The notes under the pieces were generated by a model that made no database searches, was not told where the DNA came from, and was given only the letters and a program-made list of their open reading frames with translations. From contig CAWIYI010000040.1 in NCBI GenBank assembly GCA_963840245.1, positions 1 to 36,835 of the forward strand: 36,835 nucleotides of DNA, in the 5' to 3' direction. Shown piece by piece: positions 16,429 through 24,787 of this stretch (its first letter is position 1; the number at the start of each line of letters is the position of its first letter). A program made the position numbers and the translations under genes. Source of the DNA: Bog-473 sp963840245 (GTDB lineage: Bacteria > Actinomycetota > Acidimicrobiia > Acidimicrobiales > RAAP-2).

Positions 16429-17433
16429 ATGCGCTCGGGCTTCGTGGCCGTGGTCGGCCGCCCCAATGTCGGCAAGTCAACGCTCGTGAACGCCATGGTC
16501 GGGACGAAGGTGGCGATCACCTCGTCGCGGCCGAACACGACACGGCACCGGATACTCGGTGTCCTGCACGACCCGGCGGCCGACGCCCAGGTGGTGTTCG
16601 TCGACACACCGGGCATCCATCGCCCGCGCAGCACCTTGGGAACCCGTCTCAACGAGACCGCCACCGACGCGCTGAACGATGTCGACGTGATCATGGTGAT
16701 CGTCGACGGCACGGCGGCCATCGGCCCGGGGGACCGGACCGTGCTCGAGCGCTCGGTCCGTCAGGTGCAACGGGTCACGACGGCCGCGGCCAGGTCCCGC
16801 GACGCCGAAGACGACGATTCCGACGACCTCGACGACCTCGACGACCTCGACGACCCCGACGACCTCGACGACCTCGAGAGTGACGCACCGCCAGGCCTGA
16901 TCGTCGTCGTGAACAAGGTCGACAAGGCCAAGAACGCCCAGGTGATGGAACGACTGACCCAGGCCAAGGCGACGGTTGACGCGCTCACCGCACCGGCCGA
17001 GCTGGCCGACGTCGAGTACTTCCCGGTCTCCGCTCGTACCGGGAAGGGCGTGGATGGGCTGACGTCCCACCTGATCGCCCGGCTGCCCGAAGGCCCGCCC
17101 TTCTTCCCGCCCGACGTCGTCACCGACACGCCCGAGGCGCTCTGGGTGGCCGAGCTCGTGCGAGAGCAGCTGCTGGCCAAGACCCGGGATGAGCTTCCCC
17201 ATGCGATCACCTGCCGGGTGACCGAATGGGAGTGGCCGCACATCCGCGTCGAGATCATCGTCGAGCGCGACTCCCAGAAGGCGATCGTCATCGGCAAGGG
17301 GGGCGAAGTCCTCAAGGCCGTCGGCATCGCCGTGCGGGAGGAGTTGCCCGAGGGCACCTACCTCGACCTCCACGTCAAGGTCGAGCGCCATTGGCAGAAC
17401 CGGGACGAGATGCTCAACCGCCTCGGCTACTGA
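16429..17433 (+). CDS. era: GTPase Era with acidic insert
   Basis: A 334-residue Era, the GTPase that binds the 3' end of 16S rRNA during 30S assembly. G1 is G10-RPNVGK-S17, G3 is D59-TPG, and G4 is N162-KVD. The C-terminal KH domain is clear (VEIIVERDSQKAIVIGKGGE). The protein is about 30 residues longer than usual because of an insert between G3 and G4 (about residues 112-156). Its core is a run of Asp-Asp-Leu triplets encoded by six copies of a 9-bp repeat. All GTPase motifs are intact, so it should be functional. It starts 5 bp after the CNNM gene with GAGGA upstream. Confidence 0.93.
   Translation: MRSGFVAVVGRPNVGKSTLVNAMVGTKVAITSSRPNTTRHRILGVLHDPAADAQVVFVDTPGIHRPRSTLGTRLNETATDALNDVDVIMVIVDGTAAIGPGDRTVLERSVRQVQRVTTAAARSRDAEDDDSDDLDDLDDLDDPDDLDDLESDAPPGLIVVVNKVDKAKNAQVMERLTQAKATVDALTAPAELADVEYFPVSARTGKGVDGLTSHLIARLPEGPPFFPPDVVTDTPEALWVAELVREQLLAKTRDELPHAITCRVTEWEWPHIRVEIIVERDSQKAIVIGKGGEVLKAVGIAVREELPEGTYLDLHVKVERHWQNRDEMLNRLGY
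16822..16875 (+). repeat. 6 x 9-bp tandem repeat inside era
   Basis: Unit GACGACCTC, six contiguous copies, one of them GACGACCCC. It encodes (Asp-Asp-Leu)n with one Asp-Asp-Pro, framed by further acidic codons. In frame with era, so copy-number change would not shift the frame. Confidence 0.9.
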
Positions 17434-17494
17434 CCCTGGCCGGGTCGCTCCGGACCGACACGCTGCGGCGAGCCACCCGCGCCCTTCTGCACGC

Positions 17495-17518
17495 ACTATA
17501 AGCAGAACCATTTATAGT
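17495..17518. promoter_or_regulatory. AT-rich inverted repeat, probable ArsR-type operator
   Basis: ACTATAA (17495-17501) and TTATAGT (17512-17518), perfect 7-bp arms around a 10-nt spacer, in an otherwise GC-rich gap. It overlaps the likely -10 TATAGT and lies just upstream of the ArsR-type gene, the expected place for autoregulation. Confidence 0.6.
17513..17518 (+). promoter_or_regulatory. -10 of the ArsR-type gene
   Basis: TATAGT, the closest match to TATAAT in the region, 7 nt before an ATG at 17526. That spacing is the leaderless pattern, which argues that translation begins at 17526 rather than at the GTG at 17579. Confidence 0.55.
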
Positions 17519-17578
17519 TTCAGAAATGTCCCCCGCCCGATCCCCGCCCGATCCCGCTCCGCCGCCGCCGCCTTCAGA

Positions 17579-17941
17579 GTGGGACGGACCGATCCGCCGA
17601 CCCTCCGCGATATCGCCGATCCCGAGACTCTGGATCTGGTCTTCAAAGCGTTGGCGAATGAGGTCCGACGCGGCATCCTCGCTGTGCTCCACGACCATGG
17701 CGAGTTCTTGAGCTCCCATGACATCGCCCGCCGATTCCCACTCCCGTGGCAAGCCGTCTCGCGCCACCTTCGGATCCTTACTGAGGCCGGGCTCCTGGAG
17801 TGCGACGTGCGTTCCAACGAACGCGCCTACACCCTCAACAGAACCCAGTTGCGCCGAGTGGCGGGTCGCTGGGTCATGCGGGTTTCCACTGAGGGGACTC
17901 GCAACAAGGCGGGCGACCTCGTCTTCGACTTCGCCGAGTGA
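17579..17941 (+). CDS. ArsR/SmtB-type winged-helix regulator
   Basis: A 120-residue winged-helix repressor. The core reads LRDIADPETLDLVFKALANE, a typical family start, then RRGILAVLHDH, SHDIARRFPLPWQAVSRHLR for the recognition helix, and ILTEAGLLECDVRSNERAYTLN for the wing. No metal-binding cysteines are present, so it is of the non-metal type. The intact frame starts with GTG at 17579. However, an ATG at 17526, 7 nt after TATAGT, opens a different frame reading SEWDGPIRRP, and one missing base near 17580-17610 would join the two. The true N-terminus may therefore be about 18 residues longer. Converges with the helicase gene (26 bp between stops). Confidence 0.8.
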   Translation: MGRTDPPTLRDIADPETLDLVFKALANEVRRGILAVLHDHGEFLSSHDIARRFPLPWQAVSRHLRILTEAGLLECDVRSNERAYTLNRTQLRRVAGRWVMRVSTEGTRNKAGDLVFDFAE

Positions 17942-17967
17942 CCCGGCACCGGCCTGCGAGGCCTCGC

Positions 17968-19938
17968 CTACCCGCTCTCATCCTCGAGCGCCCGCCGCAG
18001 GAACGACTCCACCTCGTGGATGTCGACGGACCGCCGCATCGGGGGCAGCGTCGCCAGTAGGACGCCGCGGTACGACGCCGTGGCCAGGCGCGGGTCGAGC
18101 ACGGCGACGACGCCCCGGTCCTCCGCGTTGCGGATGAGCCGGCCTGAGCCCTGTGCCAGCAGCGTGGCCGCCCGCGGCAGGTCGACCAGGGAGAAAGCCC
18201 GCCCGCCGGCCCGGTCCCGGCGCGCCTGGAGCAGCGGGTCGTCGGGACGCGGGAAAGGCAGCTTGTCGATCGTCACGAGCGAGAGGGCCCGGCCGGGGAT
18301 GTCCACGCCCTGCCAGAAGCCCATGGTGGCGAAGAGGCAGGACGTCTCGTCCGACGCGAACTGCTCGAGCAGCCGGCTCTTCGGGAGATCGCCCTGCAGC
18401 AGCAGCGTGTAGGGGAGTTCCGGTGCCAGCGCTTCGGCCGCTGCCTCGGTGGCCCGCCTGCTCGTGAAGAGCGCCAGGGTACGGCCGCCGGCCGCCTCCA
18501 GCAGCTGGGAGAGCTCCTCGTGCAGGGCCTCTTCCGCCCCCGCGGCACGGCGGTCGGGCAGGTGGCGGGCGACGTAGAGCAGTGCGTGGGAGCGGTAGTC
18601 GAAGGGGCTGCCCACATTGAGCTCCTCGGTGGGGAACGCCTCGAGTCCAACCCGCTCGACGATCCGGGGAGGGATGGTGGCGCTCGTCAGCACCGAGGTG
18701 ACCTCGCCCCAGAGCATCCCCGCGAGCACCGGTCCGACGTCGATGGGGGACAGGCGGAGCCTGACGTTGCGGCGCGTCCCGTCCACCCAGGCGACCTCCC
18801 CGTCGCCGCGCGTCTCGAACCGGTGCAGGTCCTCCGCCATGTGCACGGCGGCCTGCAGGGTGCGGGTCTTGCGGCTGGCCCGGTCGGGATCGGGCTCGGA
18901 CCCGCCGTCCTCGGCGAGGAAGGAGCGCTGCGCCCCACCGCGCCGCAGCGCGTCGGTGACGCGCCGGCCGAGCTCGGCGGCCCGGGTGAGCAGCTCGGCC
19001 AGCTCCCGATCGTCCACGGGCGGCCGGGCCTCGTCGTGCAAGACGCGCGTCCCCACCCGATCCGCCAGGAGTGTGCCGAGCTGGTCGCCCACCGCGGCCA
19101 GGGAGTCGAGCAGGTCGGCGTCGCGGGCCTCGACCAGCGGGCGGGCGGAGGTCACGAGCGAGCGGAAGCGGCCCGGCGTCACCTCGACGCCGAGGCTGGA
19201 CGTCATGACCTCCTCGAGCTCGTGGGCCTCGTCGAAGACGACCACGTCGTGCTCGGGCAACACCACGCCGCCGCTGGCCAGGTGGGCCCCGTAGAGGTGC
19301 GTGTTGACCACCACGACGTCGGCCACCGACGCCCGCTCGCGGGCGGCCTCGGCGAAGCAGCGCCCTCCCGACGGGCAGTTGTAGGCGCCCGGGCACTCCC
19401 GCGGGCCGACGCTGACCATGTTCCAGGCCCGGGCAGACGGCTCGAAGCTCAGGTCGGCCCGGTCACCGGTCTGCGACGTCTGCGACCACGCCACCAGCTG
19501 TCGCACCTCCTCGACGATGCCCCCGGGCGGCGCGCCGTCACGCGCCGGGCTCTCGGTCTCCTCGACCTGCTCCGGCTCGTCGGCCCGGCCGCCCTGGTCG
19601 CCGAGCTCCGCCTGGATCCCACCCGAGCCCACTTCGGCCACCCGTTGGCGACAGACGTAGTTGCTGCGCCCCTTGAGCACGGCGAAGTCCAGCGGCCCCG
19701 GCAGCCCCAGCCCGGCATCGACCAGTGGCAGGTCCTTCTCGGCCAGCTGGTCCTGCAGCGCCTTCGTCGCGGTGGCCACGACCACCTTCTTGCCGCTCAG
19801 CGCCGCCGGGACGAGGTAGGCGAGCGACTTCCCGGTCCCGGTCCCGGCCTGGACGACGAGGTGGGTCCCCGTGACCATCGCCTCGGCCACGGCGCGGCAC
19901 ATCTCCTGTTGCTCGGGCCGGTGCTCCCCGCCGGACAT
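17968..19938 (-). CDS. DinG-like ATP-dependent DNA helicase
   Basis: A superfamily 2 helicase of the DinG/XPD group, 656 residues in the visible frame. Walker A is Q30-AGTGTGKS, the DEAH box is VVVFDEAHELEEV, and the C-terminal motifs are LFATMGFWQGVDIPGRAL and QGSGRLIRNAEDRG. Four cysteines between the ATPase motifs (NYVC, then ECPGAYNCPSGGRCF) fit the iron-sulfur cluster of this group. Such helicases unwind D-loops, R-loops or forked DNA. The ATG at 19938 is only the first start in this frame. Family-like sequence (DGVDGLDKITAQM) runs in frame up to 20037. An ATG at 20075 with TAGGTT 6 nt upstream suggests the gene begins there and that a base is missing between 20037 and about 19960. Confidence 0.88.
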   Translation of the reverse strand: MSGGEHRPEQQEMCRAVAEAMVTGTHLVVQAGTGTGKSLAYLVPAALSGKKVVVATATKALQDQLAEKDLPLVDAGLGLPGPLDFAVLKGRSNYVCRQRVAEVGSGGIQAELGDQGGRADEPEQVEETESPARDGAPPGGIVEEVRQLVAWSQTSQTGDRADLSFEPSARAWNMVSVGPRECPGAYNCPSGGRCFAEAARERASVADVVVVNTHLYGAHLASGGVVLPEHDVVVFDEAHELEEVMTSSLGVEVTPGRFRSLVTSARPLVEARDADLLDSLAAVGDQLGTLLADRVGTRVLHDEARPPVDDRELAELLTRAAELGRRVTDALRRGGAQRSFLAEDGGSEPDPDRASRKTRTLQAAVHMAEDLHRFETRGDGEVAWVDGTRRNVRLRLSPIDVGPVLAGMLWGEVTSVLTSATIPPRIVERVGLEAFPTEELNVGSPFDYRSHALLYVARHLPDRRAAGAEEALHEELSQLLEAAGGRTLALFTSRRATEAAAEALAPELPYTLLLQGDLPKSRLLEQFASDETSCLFATMGFWQGVDIPGRALSLVTIDKLPFPRPDDPLLQARRDRAGGRAFSLVDLPRAATLLAQGSGRLIRNAEDRGVVAVLDPRLATASYRGVLLATLPPMRRSVDIHEVESFLRRALEDESG

Positions 19939-20081
19939 CTGCGCCGTGATCTTGTCCAGCCCGTCGACGCCGTCGTCGCCGGCCTGGCGGGCATCGGCTT
20001 CGCTCCCTCCGGAGGAGCCGAAGACATCGCCGGGTCGTCAAGGACGCTGAAGTCGTCCAAGTCTTCGTCAGCCATCGCGCC

Positions 20082-20087
20082 AACCTA
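20082..20087 (-). promoter_or_regulatory. leaderless -10 of the DinG-like gene
   Basis: On the minus strand TAGGTT, 6 nt before an ATG at 20075 (M-A-D-E-D-L-D-D). The same hexamer and spacing precede uppS. Evidence that the helicase gene starts at 20075, out of frame with the main body. Confidence 0.5.
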
Positions 20088-20157
20088 CGGGGTGTCTCGC
20101 GGAGGAAGCCGTGGTCTTCCCTGCGTGCAACGGGGTCGAGATCACGCGTGACGGACG

Positions 20158-21817
20158 TTAGTCCCTCACTCTGACTGTGATGGCCTGGCTGTAGCTGTGT
20201 TTGCCGTCGCCGAGGTATGCCTCACTCCGCAACTTGTACGTTCCACCGGCCACGGTGGTTGTGTTCCAACGGTAGATCCACCCGCCCAAGGTCAATCGAG
20301 CGGTACCGATCACTTCATCGGGATATGACCCTCCCGAAAGAAGAAACTCCAGCTTCGTTATCGGATCCTCGCTTGTGGCGGCGGCATCGAGCACGGTGGT
20401 GCCCGACACTATGGCCCGGTTTGCAGGCAAGAGCATTCTCGTGCTCAGTGTCGAGAAGGATGGAAGGAGACCCTCTGTTCTGTAGGAGGCAGCGGCGCTC
20501 GTCGCGAAGAGACTGAGATCCAGAGCCTGCGCGACGTGCGCCATATGACGAATCCACTCGGGCGAACCCAGGACCTCGAGGTGGTCCAGGGTGGCGGGCG
20601 CCCTGTCGATGTTCGCCGTTATGTCGGAGACCGATACCTCATATGCGTACACGGTGCGGGCGGGGGTGACACCGTTGACGCTGCCGAGCGCGACCTGGAG
20701 AAGGACAGCACCCAGAATGAGCATTCGAAGAATCGGCCATGACAGCCGCTCGAGTCGCCTCGTCTCGGAGACGTGCGGGCGGGTTGAGGAGGGCCAGATA
20801 ACAACCCACCAGGATCAGAAGGTCGAAAGTCGTGTACTGGGATGCGGTTGCGAAAGACAACCCACCGTCGACTCGGCCAATCGCAAAAGTTACCGCGAAG
20901 AGCAGGCCGAAGCAGACAAGGGCGACACCAACCGAACCACCGGTCTGTGGACCTCGGCGAAGGCCGTAGACGACGATCACCCAACACGCGACGGCAAAGA
21001 TGAGGATTCCCAACGCGAGAACAGCTTCGTTGCCGGTGCTCGGGTTGGAGAGTTGTGCCCCCACGACGTCACCGATGGCCAAGAAGAAGAACTTGATGGT
21101 CAAGGTGGGATGGGTGTACCAGTACGAGGATCCCGTCCAGTGGTAGTTGTGGAAGTACGCAGCTCCGGTGATCACGGCAGAAGCAATCCACGCGAGCGCT
21201 TGACCGCGGGAGCAGTGCCGACGGTAAAGGACCAGCAGCCCGACTGGCCAGATGAAGAGCCCCTCGAATGCGGAGAAACTGCCGAAGACAGCTGCGGCAG
21301 TCGCTCCGGTCAGGGCCAGTGTGCTTCGGTCCGGTCTGTCAAGAAGGAAGAGAGCGACAGCGAGCGCCAATATCGACAAATACCAAGACAGCTGAAAGCC
21401 AAAGAGCGTGCTTCCCGCCTGGACGTACGAGAGCAACACAAAGGCCACGGGGCAGTAGTAGATCCAAGGGGTGCTGCGAAAGGAGCGCTTGTCGGCCAGG
21501 ACGAAGAGTCCGAGTGCGACGCAGAGCGCAACCGCGCTCAGGTATTCCTCCAAGAGGACATTCAGATGTGTGGTGTGCGCAAGGACAACCACGATCAAGT
21601 TCGGGAAAAAGATCCGGTGCTCGTCGTGCTGTGCCCACAGTGCGCTGAAGCTGAGGGGATGTTCGACGAGGGAGACGTTGTACCACTGGTCTCCATAGAT
21701 CGTGTTGACGCCGTAATGGTGGATCAGTAGAAAGTAGGCGGCGACCGGCAAGGCGAAGCCCACGAGGGCAAGCGCGTCAAGTTTCCGCACGCGTGATGTG
21801 GAACGGCCCAGTCCCAT
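20158..21817 (-). pseudogene. polytopic GT-C-like membrane protein with Ig-like end, frameshifted
   Basis: A large membrane protein of unknown role in two frames. The first part (21817 to about 20790) has some ten hydrophobic segments. Its first extracytoplasmic loop reads NTIYGDQWYNVSLVEHPL and WAQHDEHRIFFPNL, the layout of GT-C glycosyltransferases and related proteins. The second part (about 20790 to 20158) has one more membrane segment (LRMLILGAVLLQVALGSV) and an outside domain ending in a bacterial Ig-like module (VSGTTVLDAAATSEDPITKL, GWIYRWNTTTVAGGTYKL). The first frame loses similarity after YLALLN; skipping one base near 20745-20795 joins them into about 550 residues. Its GC is clearly lower than its neighbours', suggesting horizontal transfer. 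The start may instead be a GTG at 21877. Specific substrate unknown. Confidence 0.65.
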
Positions 21818-22040
21818 CGGCCTGGGAGGGCCCGTGCGCGTGTGCCTCGGCAACCGAGTGCACTCCGTGTGCGTCACCGAGGATCGCGTCCATGTCCGCC
21901 CCCAAGCGCTCGGTGCCTAGCTTCTCACCATCCCCCGTTGTGTCAACTGTTGGCCGAGGTCAGGACCTGGTCGGACCCCCCCTGTCTCGCGGGCCGGACT
22001 CCCACGGCCGCAACAACACAGTGAGGACCGATGCGCAGGC

Positions 22041-22715
22041 TCAGGCGTGGTTGACGACCTCCACGACGACTTCCGTGGAGTAGTCCTTGAAGGCCTGCTC
22101 GCCGAACCCGGTCCACATCTCGAGCGCCGGCGGCGGCATGTGCGCCATCATCGCGGCGCGCTGTTCGTCGGTCATGCGCTCGCGGATGAGGCCGAGGATG
22201 AGCCAGATCTTGTCGCCGTGGAAGTTGGCCATGCCGTGGCCCGGGAGCGCCCCCCACTCCTCCATGGAGAGGTGCTCGCCCGCCAGGGGCAGCACCTTCT
22301 GCTCCTCTTCGCTGAGATGCTCGCCCAGGTGGCTGCACAGCTCGCCCAACCGATCCTGCGCCGCCTGCTGTGCCGCCGCGTCGCCACCGGGCCACGCCGC
22401 CAGGGAGCTCTTCGCCTCCCCCATGAGCGCCAGCGCCTCGTGGTGCTGCTCGTCCATGTGGTCGATCAGCGCGTCGTCGCCGGCGCAGCGCTCGCGCAGG
22501 AGCGGGAAGACCAGCTTCTCCTCGCCGTCGTGATGCGACTCGAGGAAGGACAGGATGTTCTCGTAGTAGTTGGCGATGAGCGCCACCCGCTCTGTGTCGC
22601 CCGCCGCGATGCCCCCGACCAGCGTGGGTGCGGCGCCGAGGCAGTCCCGGAAGACGCCGTGCACCGCGAACATGTCGTCGGTGTCGGGACGTGGTGCAGC
22701 TGCTGGCTGGGACAT
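22041..22715 (-). CDS. hemerythrin HHE-domain protein
   Basis: A 224-residue protein with a hemerythrin-like four-helix bundle that would hold a di-iron site and sense or bind O2, NO or iron. Candidate ligands are H19, H61/H62 with E65 (FLESHHDGEEKLVFPLLRER), H91/H92 (HMDEQHHEALALM) and the later SHLGEHLSEEEQKVLPL. A C-terminal extension (GHGMANFHGDKIWLILGLI) is rich in His and may be a second bundle. The ATG at 22715 has a strong GAGGAGG Shine-Dalgarno. It is followed on the same strand, after 223 bp, by the membrane-protein gene. The frame is open upstream without a stop all the way through antisense uppS, but the SD fixes the start. Confidence 0.82.
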   Translation of the reverse strand: MSQPAAAPRPDTDDMFAVHGVFRDCLGAAPTLVGGIAAGDTERVALIANYYENILSFLESHHDGEEKLVFPLLRERCAGDDALIDHMDEQHHEALALMGEAKSSLAAWPGGDAAAQQAAQDRLGELCSHLGEHLSEEEQKVLPLAGEHLSMEEWGALPGHGMANFHGDKIWLILGLIRERMTDEQRAAMMAHMPPPALEMWTGFGEQAFKDYSTEVVVEVVNHA

Positions 22716-22814
22716 GGTTCCTCCTCGGATCCTCCACCCGTACCGCCTGGCCGGGATCGCCATTATGCAACACGGATAGAGGCCGGGCCGGCAGTCGAGG
22801 AGGGCAGGTCGCGG

Positions 22815-22820
22815 TAGGTT
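22815..22820 (+). promoter_or_regulatory. leaderless -10 of uppS
   Basis: TAGGTT, 6 nt before the GTG at 22827, with no Shine-Dalgarno. Supports the long N-terminus of UppS. Confidence 0.5.
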
Positions 22821-22826
22821 CATCCG

Positions 22827-23633
22827 GTGACCCCTGCCGTCCGCGAGCCGGGAGGTGTCCGGGGACGGGATCAGGACCAAGGCCCCGGCAACGGCGGCTC
22901 GGAGACACTCGATCCGGTCCCACCGGAGCTGGACCTCTCCCGGGTGCCCGTCCACGTCGCCTGCGTGATGGACGGCAACGGACGCTGGGCCAGCGCCCGC
23001 GGCCTGCCCCGCACCGAGGGCCACGGCGCCGGTGAGACCGCCCTCCTCGATGTGGTCAACGGTGCCCTGGAGATCGGCATCAAGTGGATCACCCTCTACG
23101 CCTTCTCCACCGAGAACTGGCGCCGGCCGCCCGACGAGGTGCGTTACCTCATGAACTTCAACCAGTCGCTCCTCATGCGCCGGCGCGACGAGCTCAACGA
23201 GAAAGGGGTGCAGATCCGCTTCGCCGGCCGGCGTGACTGGCGGGTGCCCCGACGGGTGCTCAAGCGGATGGACGAGTCGATCGAGCTCACCAGGCACAAC
23301 CGGCGCATGGTGATGACGATGGCCTTCAACTACGGCGGCCGCGCCGAGATCGTCGACGCCGTGCGCGCCCTCGTCCAGGAGGGCACCCCGGCCGCCAAGG
23401 TGGACGAGAAGGCCATCGCGCGCCACCTCTACTTCCCCGACATGCCGGACCCCGACCTGGTCATCCGCACGTCGGGCGAGACGCGCATCTCCAACTTCCT
23501 GCTGTGGGAGATCGCCTACAGCGAGCTGGTCTTCCCCGAGATCCTCTGGCCCGACATGCGGCGTCGCCACCTGTACGAGGCGGTCGTCGACTACCAGCGC
23601 CGGGTGCGCCGGTTCGGGGCCGTCAACCCGTAA
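22827..23633 (+). CDS. uppS: isoprenyl transferase (undecaprenyl diphosphate synthase type)
   Basis: A 268-residue cis-prenyltransferase that condenses isopentenyl diphosphate into the polyprenyl carrier for peptidoglycan and wall polymers. The catalytic Asp is D49 in VMDGNGRWASARGLPRTEGH. Other blocks are TLYAFSTENWRRPPDEV, VIRTSGETRISNFLLWEIAY, and FPEILWPDMRR. The GTG at 22827 gives a 40-residue Gly/Pro-rich extension before the core, supported by the leaderless TAGGTT box. It is often beside recO in bacteria; here recO is 1.1 kb downstream, with a convergent membrane-protein gene between. Confidence 0.94.
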   Translation: MTPAVREPGGVRGRDQDQGPGNGGSETLDPVPPELDLSRVPVHVACVMDGNGRWASARGLPRTEGHGAGETALLDVVNGALEIGIKWITLYAFSTENWRRPPDEVRYLMNFNQSLLMRRRDELNEKGVQIRFAGRRDWRVPRRVLKRMDESIELTRHNRRMVMTMAFNYGGRAEIVDAVRALVQEGTPAAKVDEKAIARHLYFPDMPDPDLVIRTSGETRISNFLLWEIAYSELVFPEILWPDMRRRHLYEAVVDYQRRVRRFGAVNP

Positions 23634-24215
23634 CCGGCGGCGCCGCCGGTTCAGCGCCAGTTCCGCCGGCCCCGCCCGCCGCGCCGTCACAATGCGCTGC
23701 GTGTACGAGTAGGCCCACGCCAGCGCCCCGAACGGAATGAGGATGCGCAACAGGAAAGGTCGACCGGTCACGCTGCCCGCCACAATCAGCGAGACCGTCC
23801 CGACCAGGAAGGCCAGGCCCCACACCAAGGAGATGGTGCGGTTGACTGCTCGGAATTCGGGCGTGCCCCACACCTCCTTGGGCGTGGACTCCCGGGCGTA
23901 GGACTCGGTGAACGGGTGCCCGATGGCCACCGACCCCAGCACGATAAGGGTCAGGAACGCGTGCGCTCCCGCCTGCGCGTACCGCGACCAGTACAGGACG
24001 CTCGTCGGGTGCACGATCTCGAGCGCCAGCCCGAGACCCGTGAAATACAGCACGCTCGCCGCGTCGAGCAGGTGAAAACGGTGATGGCCAATCGCCCGGG
24101 CGGCGACGACCAGGGCGGCCACCAGGCCCAGCGCCACGGCGCCGGAGAACGAGGTGAACCTCGTAGCCAGGAGGAACAGCAGCCACGGCGAGAAGCTCCA
24201 GATGAGGTCGGTCAT
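23623..24215 (-). CDS. multi-pass membrane protein, unknown function (3' end uncertain)
   Basis: About 190-197 residues with six hydrophobic segments (for example SPWLLFLLATRF, VALGLVAALVVAARAIG, AFLTLIVLGSVAIGHPF, and FLLRILIPFGALAWAY). Between segments 4 and 5 lies PFTESYARESTPKEVWGTPE, a motif I have seen in actinobacterial membrane proteins without a known role. The ATG at 24215 is clear. The 3' end is not: the frame that encodes the protein has no stop near 23640 and stays open through antisense uppS to 22041. The other two frames stop at 23651-23653 and 23623-23625, so a small indel near 23640-23690 would give a normal end overlapping or abutting the uppS stop. The end given here is an estimate. 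Confidence 0.65.
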
Positions 24216-24391
24216 GTCATGCCCCTGTCTCGAGCTCCCCGAACTTCCCAGGAAGCGCTCGGTTGTCCACGCGGGGCGAAATTTACCGGGGGCGTCCTGA
24301 ACGAACGGTGAGACAACCCCGAGACCAGCCAGCGACCGGCACCGCGGCACTGGGCTCGCGCCCCCCGCCCGGCTGCGAGAATGGTGGAGTT

Positions 24392-24787
24392 ATGACCTTC
24401 AGCCGGATCGCCGTGGCGGCCGGGATCGCCCTCCTCACCATCTTCGTCGTGGTGGTGGTCCTGGCCGGGCATGCGGGCGCCGGCGCGGCGGTTGTCGCCT
24501 TCATCGCCATCGCGGCGCTGGTGGGTGCCGGGAACGCCCTCTACGGCCGCCACTCCCACGGGGCGGCCGCCATGAACCGGGTCCGGCCCGCCCAGGAGGC
24601 CCACGACCAGGCGGCCGACCGGGCTGCGGAGGCCCGCCGGGCCGTGGCCGAGGCCGCCCGCCGGGGCGAGCGCTACTGCCCGCTCGATCCCGCCCACCGC
24701 CAGGCCGGCACGGCGGCGGCCGCCGCCGCCGACACCGACACCGGCGCCCAGCCCTGGGCCGAGGCCGACGCCGACGCCGACACGTGA
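24392..24787 (+). CDS. small membrane protein, unknown function
   Basis: 131 residues: two hydrophobic segments (about 5-27 and 31-50), then an Ala/Arg-rich helical stretch and an acidic Asp/Ala/Thr tail. I do not recognise the family. The ATG at 24392 follows GGTGGAG. It overlaps the recO GTG by 4 bp (GTGA), so it is co-translated with recO. It is divergent from the membrane-protein gene, with 176 bp between; that gap holds a short inverted repeat CTTCC-CA-GGAAG at 24244-24255 but no clear promoter. Confidence 0.7.
   Translation: MTFSRIAVAAGIALLTIFVVVVVLAGHAGAGAAVVAFIAIAALVGAGNALYGRHSHGAAAMNRVRPAQEAHDQAADRAAEARRAVAEAARRGERYCPLDPAHRQAGTAAAAAADTDTGAQPWAEADADADT

Noticed and set aside
16822..16875. 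CRISPR-like array
   Set aside because: The 9-bp units are contiguous, without spacers, and code for Asp-Asp-Leu inside era.
16477..17511. A minus-strand frame with Val-Glu-Val-Val repeats opposite era
   Set aside because: The repeats are the complement of the era 9-bp repeat; era has all GTPase and KH motifs.
21918..21946. Promoter for the GT-C-like gene: TTGACA on the minus strand at 21941-21946
   Set aside because: The -35 is a perfect match, but no acceptable -10 lies 16-19 bp downstream (AAGCTA at 17, TAGGCA only at 21).
24261..24318. Inverted repeat GGTTGTC and GACAACC upstream of the small membrane protein
   Set aside because: The arms are 44 bp apart and only 7 bp long; chance is a sufficient explanation.
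22041..24350. A 769-residue protein on the minus strand
   Set aside because: Its middle is antisense to uppS and has no family features; the ends are two separate genes, one with its own strong Shine-Dalgarno at 22716-22730.
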